A DNA stretch of 18,493 nt, taken from positions 1 to 18,493 of the forward strand of contig CAAFJI010000310.1 in NCBI GenBank assembly GCA_900763175.1. Direction: 5' to 3'. The stretch comes from Lachnospiraceae bacterium (GTDB lineage: Bacteria; Bacillota; Clostridia; Lachnospirales; Lachnospiraceae). Made by a program: the position numbers and the translations under genes. The notes beneath the pieces were generated by a model. That model had not been told where the DNA came from. It did no database searches and was given only the letters and a program-made list of their open reading frames with translations. Shown here piece by piece: positions 5,870 to 13,233 of this stretch (the stretch's first letter is position 1; each line of letters starts with the position of its first letter).

Positions 5870-6889
5870 ATGAGCAAAAAGAAAACGGTTTTTAATCTGC
5901 TATTTCTGGTGATCGTTTTTGGTCTTACCATGTATTTTGTTTTCCGTGGAAAAGACATTGGAGATATCATCAATGCAGCGAGAGAGGCAGACGGGAAATA
6001 CCTGCTTTTGAGCCTTGGCTGCGTTGTACTTTTTATCCTGGGAGAATCTGTGATCATTTTCTATATGATGAGAACACTTGGTGCCAGCGTGAAGATGACT
6101 CATTGTGCCTTGTATTCCTTCGTAGGATTTTTCTTTAGCTGTATTACTCCGTCAGCCTCTGGCGGACAGCCGATGCAGATTTTTTATATGAAGAAAGATA
6201 AGCTGCCCGTTCCGGTGACTACACTTGTCCTGATGATCGTGACCATTACCTATAAGGCGGTTTTGGTGGTGATAGGAGTTTTCATCTGCATCTTGGGAGG
6301 AGATTTCCTCAGCGGTTATCTTGGAGACTATATGTGGGTATTTTATCTGGGCGTAGGACTGAATGTGTTTTGTGTTACCTTTATGATGATCCTGGTATTT
6401 GCACCAGGGCTTGCAAAATGGATCATGGTAAAGGGGCTGAAGCTGATCGAGCATATTAAGATCCTGAAGCCGAAGAAAAGCCGTCTGGAAAAGCTGGAAG
6501 CATCCATGGACCAGTACCATGCGACGGCAGCTTTCTGGGCAGGGCACAAGAGAGTCATCCTGAATGTGTTTTTGATTACTTTTGTGCAGAGATGTATTTT
6601 GTTTACGGTAACTTACTGGGTCTACCGGTCACTGGGACTGCATGGATATGGTATTCTTACCGTGACTATTTTGCAGGCTGTGATTTCCGTATCTGTGGAT
6701 ATGCTTCCTTTGCCAGGAGGCATGGGAATCAGTGAGACTCTGTATATGGTGATGTTTGCGCCTGTATTTGGCAAGCTCATGCTGCCATCCATGCTTCTTA
6801 GCAGGGGAATCGCCTATTATGGACAGATGCTGATCAGTGCGCTGATGACCTGCGTAGCACATATGACGATTGGAAGGAAGAACGTTTAG
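5870..6889 (+). CDS. LPG synthase/flippase-like membrane protein (UPF0104, YbhN)
   Basis: A 339-residue protein of the lysylphosphatidylglycerol-synthase transmembrane family (UPF0104/YbhN), without the cytosolic aminoacyl-transferase domain of full MprF. About eight hydrophobic segments are seen. Family marks include 'FFFSCITPSASGGQPMQ' (about 86-102), a basic stretch 'LKPKKSRLEKLEASM' near 205, and 'DMLPLPGGMGISE' near 280. Members are thought to move or modify membrane lipids or polyprenyl-linked sugars. It is the first gene of a unit with pssA (15 bases downstream) and psd, which supports a lipid role. A TATAAT at 5829-5834 could be its -10, with no clear -35. No good ribosome site precedes the ATG, only an A-rich tract. 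Confidence 0.85.
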   Translation: MSKKKTVFNLLFLVIVFGLTMYFVFRGKDIGDIINAAREADGKYLLLSLGCVVLFILGESVIIFYMMRTLGASVKMTHCALYSFVGFFFSCITPSASGGQPMQIFYMKKDKLPVPVTTLVLMIVTITYKAVLVVIGVFICILGGDFLSGYLGDYMWVFYLGVGLNVFCVTFMMILVFAPGLAKWIMVKGLKLIEHIKILKPKKSRLEKLEASMDQYHATAAFWAGHKRVILNVFLITFVQRCILFTVTYWVYRSLGLHGYGILTVTILQAVISVSVDMLPLPGGMGISETLYMVMFAPVFGKLMLPSMLLSRGIAYYGQMLISALMTCVAHMTIGRKNV

Positions 6890-6904
6890 AAGGAGAAAAG
6901 AAAA

Positions 6905-7522
6905 ATGCTTGGATTTTATGATTATACGGTAGTTCTTACATACATAAGCCTTGCCATTTCTGTAGTGGGGATGACAAGAGCACTTGAGAATGATTTTAAG
7001 GTGGCTATTCTTTGTCTGGCAATGTCCGGACTTTGTGATATGTTTGACGGCAAGATTGCCCGCACAAAGAAGGAACGTACGGAGGATGAGAAGAAATTTG
7101 GCATTCAGATCGATTCTCTGTGTGATGTGGTGTGTTTTGGAATTTTCCCGGCAATGATTTGTTATTGCCTGGGAATGAATCGTATTCCCGGCATTATCAT
7201 CCTGAGTCTGTATTGTGTGGCATCTGTGATCCGTCTGGGATACTTTAACGTAATGGAAGAGAAGCGTCAGAACGAGACTACAGAGCTGCGCCATTACTAT
7301 CAGGGACTTCCTATCACCTCTATGGCAATTATCCTTCCATTTTTGTATCTTCTTCGTAGGGGCTGCGGGAAAAACTTCCTCCTGGTGATCCATGTGGCAG
7401 TGATCATGGTAGGCGTGCTTTTTATCAGTGATATTAAGGTGAAGAAGCCACAGAATCCAGTTGTGATCCTTCTGGTAGCGCTTGTGGCCCTTGCCCTTTC
7501 CATGATGTTCCATTTACTGTAA
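6905..7522 (+). CDS. pssA: CDP-diacylglycerol-serine O-phosphatidyltransferase
   Basis: A 205-residue integral membrane enzyme that makes phosphatidylserine from CDP-diacylglycerol and L-serine, releasing CMP. The CDP-alcohol phosphatidyltransferase motif is complete: D45, D48-G49, A52-R53, G66, D70 and D74 ('DMFDGKIAR...FGIQIDSLCD'). The gap between AR and G is a few residues longer than the basic pattern, as in some PssA proteins. Five or more hydrophobic segments follow. Ribosome site AGGAG precedes the start. Psd lies 19 bases downstream, so the two steps from CDP-DAG to phosphatidylethanolamine are in one operon. This context favours serine over other alcohols. Confidence 0.92.
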   Translation: MLGFYDYTVVLTYISLAISVVGMTRALENDFKVAILCLAMSGLCDMFDGKIARTKKERTEDEKKFGIQIDSLCDVVCFGIFPAMICYCLGMNRIPGIIILSLYCVASVIRLGYFNVMEEKRQNETTELRHYYQGLPITSMAIILPFLYLLRRGCGKNFLLVIHVAVIMVGVLFISDIKVKKPQNPVVILLVALVALALSMMFHLL

Positions 7523-7541
7523 GGAGTCACAGGAGGTATTT

Positions 7542-8423
7542 ATGAAATACGCAGACAGAAAAGGAAATATTACAGTTGAAGAAAACGGACAGGATAAATT
7601 CCTGCGGCATCTTTATAACGACTGGGGTGGAAGACTGTGCCTGAAGCTTCTTGTCAGGCCCTTTATCACCAGGCTGGGTGGCTGGTTTTTGAATACGCCT
7701 TTGTCTAAAGGAATGATTCCTGGCTTTGTAGAACGCAATCATATTGATCTTTCTGCTTATACCAGGCAGAAATTTTATTCCTATAATGATTTTTTTACCA
7801 GAAGACTAAAAGAGGGAGAAAGACCTGTTTCCAGTGATCCGCAGGTACTGATCAGTCCCTGCGATGGTAAAGTGACGGTAAGCCGGATAGACAGGGACTC
7901 CCATTTTCTTATCAAAGATACTCCTTATACCCTTGAAAGGCTTCTGGGAAGCCAGGCACTTGCCAGACGATACATGGGTGGTTACGCAGTGATACTGCGG
8001 TTAACTGTGGATGATTATCACCACTACTGCTATGTGGCGGATGGGATGAAATCCAGAGCAAGGAAAATACCGGGAGTGTTTCACACTGTAAATCCGGCAG
8101 CTAACGAGGTGTATCCCATTTACCATGAGAACACCAGAGAGTACTGTCTTTTGAAAACAGAGCAGTTTGGCACTATTACCATGATGGAAGTTGGCGCCAT
8201 GATGGTGGGCAAGATCACCAATCTGGAAGAGAACCCCTGTGAGGTAAAGAAGGGGAAAGAAAAAGGATATTTTGAATTTGGAGGCTCCACTATCGTTCTT
8301 CTTCTCCAGCATGGAAAGGTAAGGATAGATGAGGATCTTCTTGACAATACCGAAAATGGATATGAAACGATTGTAAGGATGGGCGAGAGAATTGGCAAAT
8401 GTAAATTACCAAAAAGAACTTGA
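7542..8423 (+). CDS. psd: phosphatidylserine decarboxylase proenzyme
   Basis: A 293-residue proenzyme that decarboxylates phosphatidylserine to phosphatidylethanolamine at the membrane. It self-cleaves to make a pyruvoyl group. The cleavage motif is 'FGGST', with the cut expected between Gly248 and Ser249, leaving a ~45-residue alpha chain. The GGST form is that of Clostridial and related enzymes rather than the LGST of proteobacteria. The acidic and histidine residues used for self-cleavage are in 'ISPCDGKV' (Asp108) and 'VDDYHHYCYV' (near 160). A strong AGGAGG precedes the ATG. It follows pssA directly, and its last 32 bases overlap queH. Confidence 0.94.
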   Translation: MKYADRKGNITVEENGQDKFLRHLYNDWGGRLCLKLLVRPFITRLGGWFLNTPLSKGMIPGFVERNHIDLSAYTRQKFYSYNDFFTRRLKEGERPVSSDPQVLISPCDGKVTVSRIDRDSHFLIKDTPYTLERLLGSQALARRYMGGYAVILRLTVDDYHHYCYVADGMKSRARKIPGVFHTVNPAANEVYPIYHENTREYCLLKTEQFGTITMMEVGAMMVGKITNLEENPCEVKKGKEKGYFEFGGSTIVLLLQHGKVRIDEDLLDNTENGYETIVRMGERIGKCKLPKRT

Positions 8424-9033
8424 AAAATTAATTGAACAACAGCAAAAAGAGGGAAGGGTTCCACGCCTTCTCCTCCACGCCTGCTGTGCACCCTGCAGCA
8501 GCTATGTCCTGGAATATCTTTCCAGGTTTTTTTGTATTACAGTGTTTTTTTATAATCCCAATATTTCACCAAAGGAAGAGTATGATAAGAGAGTAGTGGA
8601 GATTCGCAGATTGCTTGCTGAAATGAAATTCTTTCATCCTGTGACACTGGTAGAGGGAGAGTACAGACCAGAGGATTTTTATGCCATGGCGAGGGGCCTG
8701 GAAAATGTGCCGGAGGGCGGGGAGAGATGCTTTAAGTGTTATCGCCTTCGGATGGAAGAAGCGGCAAGACTGGCGAAAGAAGGGGGATATGATTATTTTA
8801 CTACGACTCTTTCCATCAGTCCCTTGAAAAATGCAGGGAAGATTAACGAGATTGGTCAGGAGCTGGAGCACATTTATCAGGTAGAACACCTGCCTTCTGA
8901 TTTTAAGAAAAAGAACGGGTACAAGCGCTCTATTGAGCTTTCCCATGAATACGGTTTGTACAGACAGAACTACTGCGGATGTGTTTTTTCCAAACGGGAA
9001 AATGAAGAAAGACAGGCTCTAGAGCGTGTTTGA
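8392..9033 (+). CDS. queH: epoxyqueuosine reductase QueH
   Basis: A 213-residue QueH (formerly DUF208), which reduces epoxyqueuosine to queuosine in tRNA, replacing the B12-dependent QueG. Conserved cysteines for its metal sites are present: 'HACCAPCSS' (31, 32, 35), 'ERCFKCY' (113, 116) and 'NYCGC' (195, 197). The start is a TTG at 8392, inside the end of psd; no ATG exists before the conserved core. The overlap implies translational coupling. The last residues ('ALERV') and the stop codon come from palindromic repeat copy D, so the original C-terminus may have been slightly different. Confidence 0.93.
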   Translation: MANVNYQKELEKLIEQQQKEGRVPRLLLHACCAPCSSYVLEYLSRFFCITVFFYNPNISPKEEYDKRVVEIRRLLAEMKFFHPVTLVEGEYRPEDFYAMARGLENVPEGGERCFKCYRLRMEEAARLAKEGGYDYFTTTLSISPLKNAGKINEIGQELEHIYQVEHLPSDFKKKNGYKRSIELSHEYGLYRQNYCGCVFSKRENEERQALERV

Positions 9034-9074
9034 AAAATCATTCCGGTGAATTTCCTTTGCATTTTCTGAAAAAT
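9017..9074 (+). repeat. palindromic repeat, copy D
   Basis: It starts with a perfect palindrome GCTCTAGAGC (9016-9025). It continues GTGTTTGAAAAATCATTCC, matching copy A's GAGCGTG...AAAATCATTCC and copy C's later CATTTT...G.AAAT. It provides the end and stop codon of queH and, at its right edge, the -35 region of the argH promoter. Confidence 0.6.
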
Positions 9075-9084
9075 GTGTTAAACT
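9057..9084 (+). promoter_or_regulatory. argH promoter
   Basis: TTGCAT (9057-9062), 16 bases, TAAACT (9079-9084). It lies 71 bases before the argH ATG and just after queH. The -35 falls within the repeat copy D. Confidence 0.5.
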
Positions 9085-9089
9085 AACAC
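9075..9089. promoter_or_regulatory. palindrome over the argH -10 box
   Basis: GTGTTA AAC TAACAC is a perfect inverted repeat with a three-base centre that overlaps the presumed -10. Placement suits a repressor operator. It does not match the ArgR box known from Bacillus, nor the spacing of Rex sites. Confidence 0.35.
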
Positions 9090-9154
9090 TTGAACGTGTC
9101 AGAGTGAGCTGACTGAGAATAGATAAGAAAATTATAAGAAATGAGGAAAAATAT

Positions 9155-10534
9155 ATGGCACAGCTTTGGGGAGGGCGTTTTACCAAAGAAACCGACAAAT
9201 TGGTTTACAATTTCAATGCGTCCATTTCATTTGATCAGAAATTTTATGAGCAGGATATCAGAGGCAGCAAGGCCCATGTAAAGATGCTGGCGAAGCAGGG
9301 GATTCTTACAGAAGCAGAACGTGACCAGATCCTGGAGGGGCTGGAAGGGATTCTGGAGGATGTAAGATCCGGAAAGCTTGCAATCACTTCTGAGTATGAG
9401 GACATCCACAGCTTTGTGGAGGCGAATCTTATTGACCGCATCGGAGATGCAGGAAAGAAGCTTCATACAGGAAGAAGCCGTAATGACCAGGTCGCTCTTG
9501 ACATGAAGCTTTATGTCCGGGATGAGATCGATGCCATTGACAGTGAGGTAAAAGAGCTTCTTCTGGCATTGCAGAAGATCATGGAAGAACATGTACATAC
9601 CTATATGCCTGGATTTACCCATCTGCAGAAGGCACAGCCAGTGACACTGGCACATCATATTGGCGCATATTTTGAAATGTTCCGCCGTGACAGAAGCCGC
9701 CTTTTTGACATCCGGAAGAGAATGAATACCTGTCCTCTGGGAGCTGGCGCTCTTGCGGGAACTACTTATCCTCTTGACAGGGAATATACAGCGGAACTCC
9801 TTGATTTTGACGAGCCTACAAGAAACAGTATGGACTCTGTTTCAGACAGAGATTATGTGATTGAGCTGTTATCAGCCCTTTCTACTATTATGATGCATCT
9901 CAGCCGTTTTTCTGAGGAAATTATTCTCTGGAATTCCAACGAGTATCGCTTCGTGGAGATTGATGACGCCTACAGTACAGGAAGCAGTATTATGCCGCAG
10001 AAGAAGAATCCGGATATTGCAGAGCTGGTAAGAGGAAAAACGGGCCGTGTCTATGGTGCGTTGACTTCTATGCTTACCACTATGAAGGGAATCCCTCTTG
10101 CATATAACAAGGATATGCAGGAAGATAAAGAGCTCACCTTTGATGCCATTGACACAGTAAAGGGATGTCTGGCACTGTTTACTGGAATGGTTTCCACTAT
10201 GCAGTTTAACAAGGCAAATATGGAGGCAAGTGCGAAGAACGGCTTTACCAATGCAACAGATGCAGCGGATTATCTGGTAAATCACGGAGTGCCTTTCCGT
10301 GACGCCCATGGCATTGTTGGCCAGCTGGTCCTGAAATGCATTGAAAAGGGGATTTCCCTTGATGAGCTTTCTCTTGGCGAGTATAAAGCAATCAGTCCTG
10401 CATTCGAGCAGGATATTTATGAGGCCATCAGCATGAAGACCTGTGTGGAGAAACGTGTCACACTTGGTGCACCGGGATCAGAAGTAATGGAAAAGGTAAT
10501 TTCCGGAAATAGAAAATATTTGGAAGAAAATTAA
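9155..10534 (+). CDS. argH: argininosuccinate lyase
   Basis: A 459-residue cytosolic enzyme that splits argininosuccinate into arginine and fumarate, the last step of arginine synthesis. Length is typical. It has 'LWGGRFTKETD' at the N-terminus, 'HTGRSRNDQVALD' near 106-118, 'GFTHLQKAQPVTLAHH' near 153, and the fumarase/aspartase-family signature 'GSSIMPQKKNPD' near 276-287, whose Ser is the catalytic base. GAGG precedes the ATG. It has its own promoter. No other arg gene is beside it, so the pathway is dispersed. The next gene, asd, also has its own promoter. Confidence 0.97.
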   Translation: MAQLWGGRFTKETDKLVYNFNASISFDQKFYEQDIRGSKAHVKMLAKQGILTEAERDQILEGLEGILEDVRSGKLAITSEYEDIHSFVEANLIDRIGDAGKKLHTGRSRNDQVALDMKLYVRDEIDAIDSEVKELLLALQKIMEEHVHTYMPGFTHLQKAQPVTLAHHIGAYFEMFRRDRSRLFDIRKRMNTCPLGAGALAGTTYPLDREYTAELLDFDEPTRNSMDSVSDRDYVIELLSALSTIMMHLSRFSEEIILWNSNEYRFVEIDDAYSTGSSIMPQKKNPDIAELVRGKTGRVYGALTSMLTTMKGIPLAYNKDMQEDKELTFDAIDTVKGCLALFTGMVSTMQFNKANMEASAKNGFTNATDAADYLVNHGVPFRDAHGIVGQLVLKCIEKGISLDELSLGEYKAISPAFEQDIYEAISMKTCVEKRVTLGAPGSEVMEKVISGNRKYLEEN

Positions 10535-10543
10535 ATAAAATAC

Positions 10544-10572
10544 TTGCATTTTCCACGTACATGGTATAGTAT
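10544..10572 (+). promoter_or_regulatory. asd promoter
   Basis: TTGCAT (10544-10549), followed after 17 bases by TAGTAT (10567-10572) or after 15 by TATAGT (10565-10570). It sits about 50 bases before the asd ATG and just after argH. Confidence 0.5.
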
Positions 10573-10621
10573 GTCATAGAAATACATATGTGCGTAGAGG
10601 AAAGAATGAGGAGAGATTGTT

Positions 10622-11707
10622 ATGAATGAAAAGCTTAGAGTCGGTATTTTAGGTGCTACCGGAATGGTAGGTCAGAGATTTATTTCCCTGTTAGAGAACC
10701 ATCCATGGTTTGAAGTTGTTACAGTTGCAGCAAGCCCAAGAAGTGCAGGCAAAACCTATGAGGACGCTGTAGGCGGAAGATGGAAAATGGATACTCCGAT
10801 GCCGGAGGCTGTTAAAAAGCTTGTTGTTATGAATGTAAATGAAGTTGAGAAAGTTGCTTCTACAGTAGATTTTGTATTCTCAGCTGTTGATATGTCAAAG
10901 GATGAGATTAAGGCAATCGAGGAAGCTTATGCAAAGACAGAAACTCCGGTTGTTTCCAACAACAGTGCACACAGATGGACACCGGATGTTCCTATGGTAG
11001 TTCCGGAAATCAACGCAGAACACTTTGAGGTTATCCAGTATCAGAAGAAACGTCTTGGCACAAAGAGAGGCTTCATTGCTGTTAAGCCTAACTGCTCTAT
11101 CCAGAGCTATGCACCTGCCCTTACTGCATGGAAGGAATTCGAGCCATACGAAGTGGTTGCAACTACTTATCAGGCAATTTCCGGTGCCGGAAAAACATTT
11201 AAAGACTGGCCGGAGATGGAGCACAATATCATTCCTTACATCAGTGGAGAGGAAGAGAAGAGTGAGAAGGAGCCGCTCCGTATTTGGGGTAAAGTTGAGG
11301 ATGGCGTGATCGTTCCTGCGAAGGAGCCGGTTATCACCTGTCAGTGCGTTCGTGTTCCGATTCTTAACGGACATACAGCTGCCGCATTTGTAAAATTCAG
11401 AAAGAAGCCTACAAAAGAGCAGCTGGTAAAAGCGCTTGTTGAGTTTAAGGGAATTCCTCAGGAGCTGAACCTTCCAAGCGCACCGAAGCAGTTCATCCAG
11501 TACCTTGAGGAGGACAACCGTCCACAGGTTACAGAAGATGTAAACTTTGAAAATGGTATGGGAGTTTCCATTGGAAGACTTCGTGAGGATACTGTATATG
11601 ACTGGAAGTTCATCGGACTTTCTCATAACACTGTAAGGGGTGCTGCCGGTGGTGCTGTACTTTGTGCAGAAACATTAAAGGCACAGGGATATATCCAGAA
11701 GAAATAA
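10622..11707 (+). CDS. asd: aspartate-semialdehyde dehydrogenase (archaeal/fungal type)
   Basis: A 361-residue enzyme that reduces aspartyl phosphate to aspartate semialdehyde with NADPH, the branch point to lysine/diaminopimelate, threonine and methionine. The nucleotide-binding loop is 'GILGATGMVGQRF' near residue 8. The catalytic Cys lies in 'VKPNCSIQSYAP' (about 157), and 'AISGAGKTFKDWPE' near 190 follows. Family features ('VSNNSAHRW', 'VPEINAEH', 'GHTAA', 'NTVRGAAGGAVL') belong to the archaeal/fungal class rather than the E. coli type. Codon choice looks highly expressed (many GTT, GCA and AAG). A strong terminator follows 45 bases after the stop. Confidence 0.95.
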   Translation: MNEKLRVGILGATGMVGQRFISLLENHPWFEVVTVAASPRSAGKTYEDAVGGRWKMDTPMPEAVKKLVVMNVNEVEKVASTVDFVFSAVDMSKDEIKAIEEAYAKTETPVVSNNSAHRWTPDVPMVVPEINAEHFEVIQYQKKRLGTKRGFIAVKPNCSIQSYAPALTAWKEFEPYEVVATTYQAISGAGKTFKDWPEMEHNIIPYISGEEEKSEKEPLRIWGKVEDGVIVPAKEPVITCQCVRVPILNGHTAAAFVKFRKKPTKEQLVKALVEFKGIPQELNLPSAPKQFIQYLEEDNRPQVTEDVNFENGMGVSIGRLREDTVYDWKFIGLSHNTVRGAAGGAVLCAETLKAQGYIQKK

Positions 11708-11752
11708 TTGAAAATACTGGCTCCTACAGAGCCGCAGATTGAATTGCATTTG

Positions 11753-11803
11753 AAAAGTCCTGGAGGCTGGAGAAAAAGTTTTCTTCCAGCAGCAGGACTT
11801 TTT
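11753..11803 (+). terminator. asd transcription terminator
   Basis: A long two-part stem: AAAAGTCCTG pairs with CAGGACTTTT, and inside it GCTGGAGAAAA pairs with TTTTCTTCCAGC with a single-base offset. A T-run completes it. It probably acts in both directions because of the A-run on the left. Confidence 0.85.
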
Positions 11804-11804
11804 G

Positions 11805-11937
11805 TATAATAAGAAATTCCGTTGGAATTCCCTATTACAAAAAACTGCCGTGCTGGATCACACTGTGGAAAAGAGGAATTATGTCGCTGGAGCGACCCAA
11901 CCCAGGCGGAGAATCCTGCCCAGCAGGATTCTTTTTT
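11805..11937 (+). ncRNA. candidate small RNA between asd and selD
   Basis: Between the asd terminator and a second terminator lies a short independent unit. TATAAT at 11805-11810 could be its -10 (no good -35). The transcript would open with a small hairpin (AATTCC GTT GGAATT) and include TCGC TGGA GCGA. It would end in the terminator at 11910-11937, for about 120 bases. No known RNA family was recognised: it does not look like SRP RNA, tRNA-Sec, 6S or a riboswitch I know. A 70-codon frame crosses it but shows no protein-like character. Confidence 0.4.
11910..11937 (+). terminator. intrinsic terminator of the candidate small RNA
   Basis: AGAATCCTGC and GCAGGATTCT form a perfect 10-bp stem with loop CCA, followed by six T residues. 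No protein gene precedes it, so it must end a short RNA or act as an attenuator before selD. Confidence 0.85.
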
Positions 11938-11983
11938 ATGCGCAGAAATGGCAGGAGATGTATCTGTTAATTTTATTTGACCA

Positions 11984-12012
11984 TTTACGGAAAAGGGGTT
12001 TCATGTTAAAAT
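11984..12012 (+). promoter_or_regulatory. selD promoter
   Basis: TTTACG (11984-11989), 17 bases, TAAAAT (12007-12012), about 58 bases before the selD ATG and downstream of the small-RNA terminator. Confidence 0.5.
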
Positions 12013-12070
12013 AAGAAATACGTTTTAGAGAAATTCAGGCGTCAGCATAGAAACAGGAGGTGAGAAATCT

Positions 12071-13144
12071 ATGAGCGACAGAGAGAGAATTCGTCTTACC
12101 CAGTATGCTCATACATCTGGATGAGCGGCGAAAGTTGGTCCTGGGACCCTTGCTCAGGTTCTGAGCAAGCTGCCGAAATTTTCTGATACAAATTTACTTG
12201 TGGGAACAGAATCTTCTGATGATGCGGCAGTATATCGGATTTCTGATGAGCTGGCTATGATACAGACAGTAGATTTTTTTACTCCTATTGTGGATGATCC
12301 CTACACCTTTGGACAGATTGCCGCTGCAAATGCGTTAAGTGATGTGTACGCTATGGGAGGTGTGCCAAGGCTTGCCCTGAATATAGCCGCTTTTCCAAAC
12401 TGCCTGGATCCTGGAATCCTTGGAGAGATTTTAAAAGGCGGTGCAGATAAAGTGCTGGAAGCAGGTGCTGTTCTTGCAGGAGGTCATACCATTCAGGACG
12501 AAGAGCCGAAATACGGTCTGTGCGTGACAGGATTTGTGAATCCTTCCTCCATGTGGAAGAATGTAGGGGCCAGAACAGGAGACGTACTGATTCTGACGAA
12601 GCCTCTTGGAACTGGCATCATATCTACGGCTATAAAGGGAGAACTGGCTTCCGAGGAAGAGAAAGCTTATGCAGCGTCTGTGATGGCTACACTAAATAAA
12701 TATGCCAGAGATCAGGTGGCAGATCTGAGAATCCATGCCTGTACCGATGTTACAGGGTTCGGCCTTGCCGGACATAGCCTGGAGATGGCGAAGGGAAGCG
12801 AAAAGACTTTGTGTATTTCCCTGGGAAGTGTTCCTGTGGTAAAAGGTGCATTGGAATATGCTTCTATGGGATTGATTCCGGCAGGTGCATACCGTAACCG
12901 GGAATTCACAGAAGAGGATTGCTGCTTTAGCTGGAAAATGGAAGAGAGAGGACTTTCTCATGGGGATTTGTCTGCCAGAGAGGACATTATGTTCGATCCA
13001 CAGACCTCCGGAGGTCTGCTTCTTAGCGTAGCCCCGGAAGATGCGGATGCAGCATTGCGACGATTATCCACACTGTCACTTCCTTGCTCTGTTATAGGAT
13101 ATGTGACAGATTTACAAAAGAAACATCTTATTTTTGTGAAATAA
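12071..13144 (+). CDS. selD: selenide, water dikinase (selenoprotein SelD)
   Basis: A 357-residue enzyme that makes selenophosphate, the selenium donor for selenocysteine and selenouridine, from selenide and ATP. The ATG at 12071 follows GGAGGTGA. Codon 18 is TGA (12122-12124) in the context 'THTSG-U-AAKVGPG'-like 'AHTSGUAAKVGPG', where many SelD proteins have Cys or Sec, followed by the catalytic Lys. The frame continues without another stop to 13144. A SECIS-like hairpin begins at the TGA. A gene finder treating TGA as stop would start at a GTG near 12200 and lose 43 residues with the active site. Later motifs include 'SSDDAAVY', 'QTVDFFTPIVDDPYTFGQIAAANALSDVYAMGG' (written here only by position, about 53-96), 'AGGHTI' and 'DPQTSGGLL'. 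Confidence 0.95.
12122..12156 (+). promoter_or_regulatory. bacterial SECIS element in selD
   Basis: The TGA is followed by AAG (12132-12134), an unpaired TT, GGTC, loop CTGG, GACC and CTT (12149-12151). An outer TGAGC/GCTCA pairing closes the structure. A bulged U below a short G-rich loop is what SelB recognises in bacterial SECIS elements. Confidence 0.75.
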
Positions 13145-13151
13145 CGCCTAA

Positions 13152-13169
13152 TTGATAAAAAATTATCAT
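13152..13169. promoter_or_regulatory. Rex-like operator before the formate/nitrite channel
   Basis: TTGATAAAAAATTATCAT fits the Clostridial Rex pattern TTGTTAA-N4-TTAACAA at 11 of 14 defined positions, with paired substitutions that keep the symmetry. It ends six bases before the -35. It could instead be a simple AT-rich hairpin after selD. Confidence 0.35.
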
Positions 13170-13175
13170 TATGTA

Positions 13176-13204
13176 TTGTGAAAAATAAATCAAAGTGCTA
13201 TAAT
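13176..13204 (+). promoter_or_regulatory. promoter of the formate/nitrite channel gene
   Basis: TTGTGA (13176-13181), 17 bases, perfect TATAAT (13199-13204), 29 bases before the ATG. Confidence 0.7.
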
Positions 13205-13233
13205 GATGAAAAAATAAGCGGAGGTGTTTTTTT

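Noticed and set aside
6629..7513. 294-codon minus-strand frame opposite the flippase-like gene and pssA
   Set aside because: His-rich, low-complexity shadow of two clear genes; no ribosome site or motif.
11802..12014. 70-codon + frame between asd and selD
   Set aside because: It crosses two hairpins and a terminator, has no ribosome site and no protein-like pattern; the region is better read as a small RNA plus the selD promoter.
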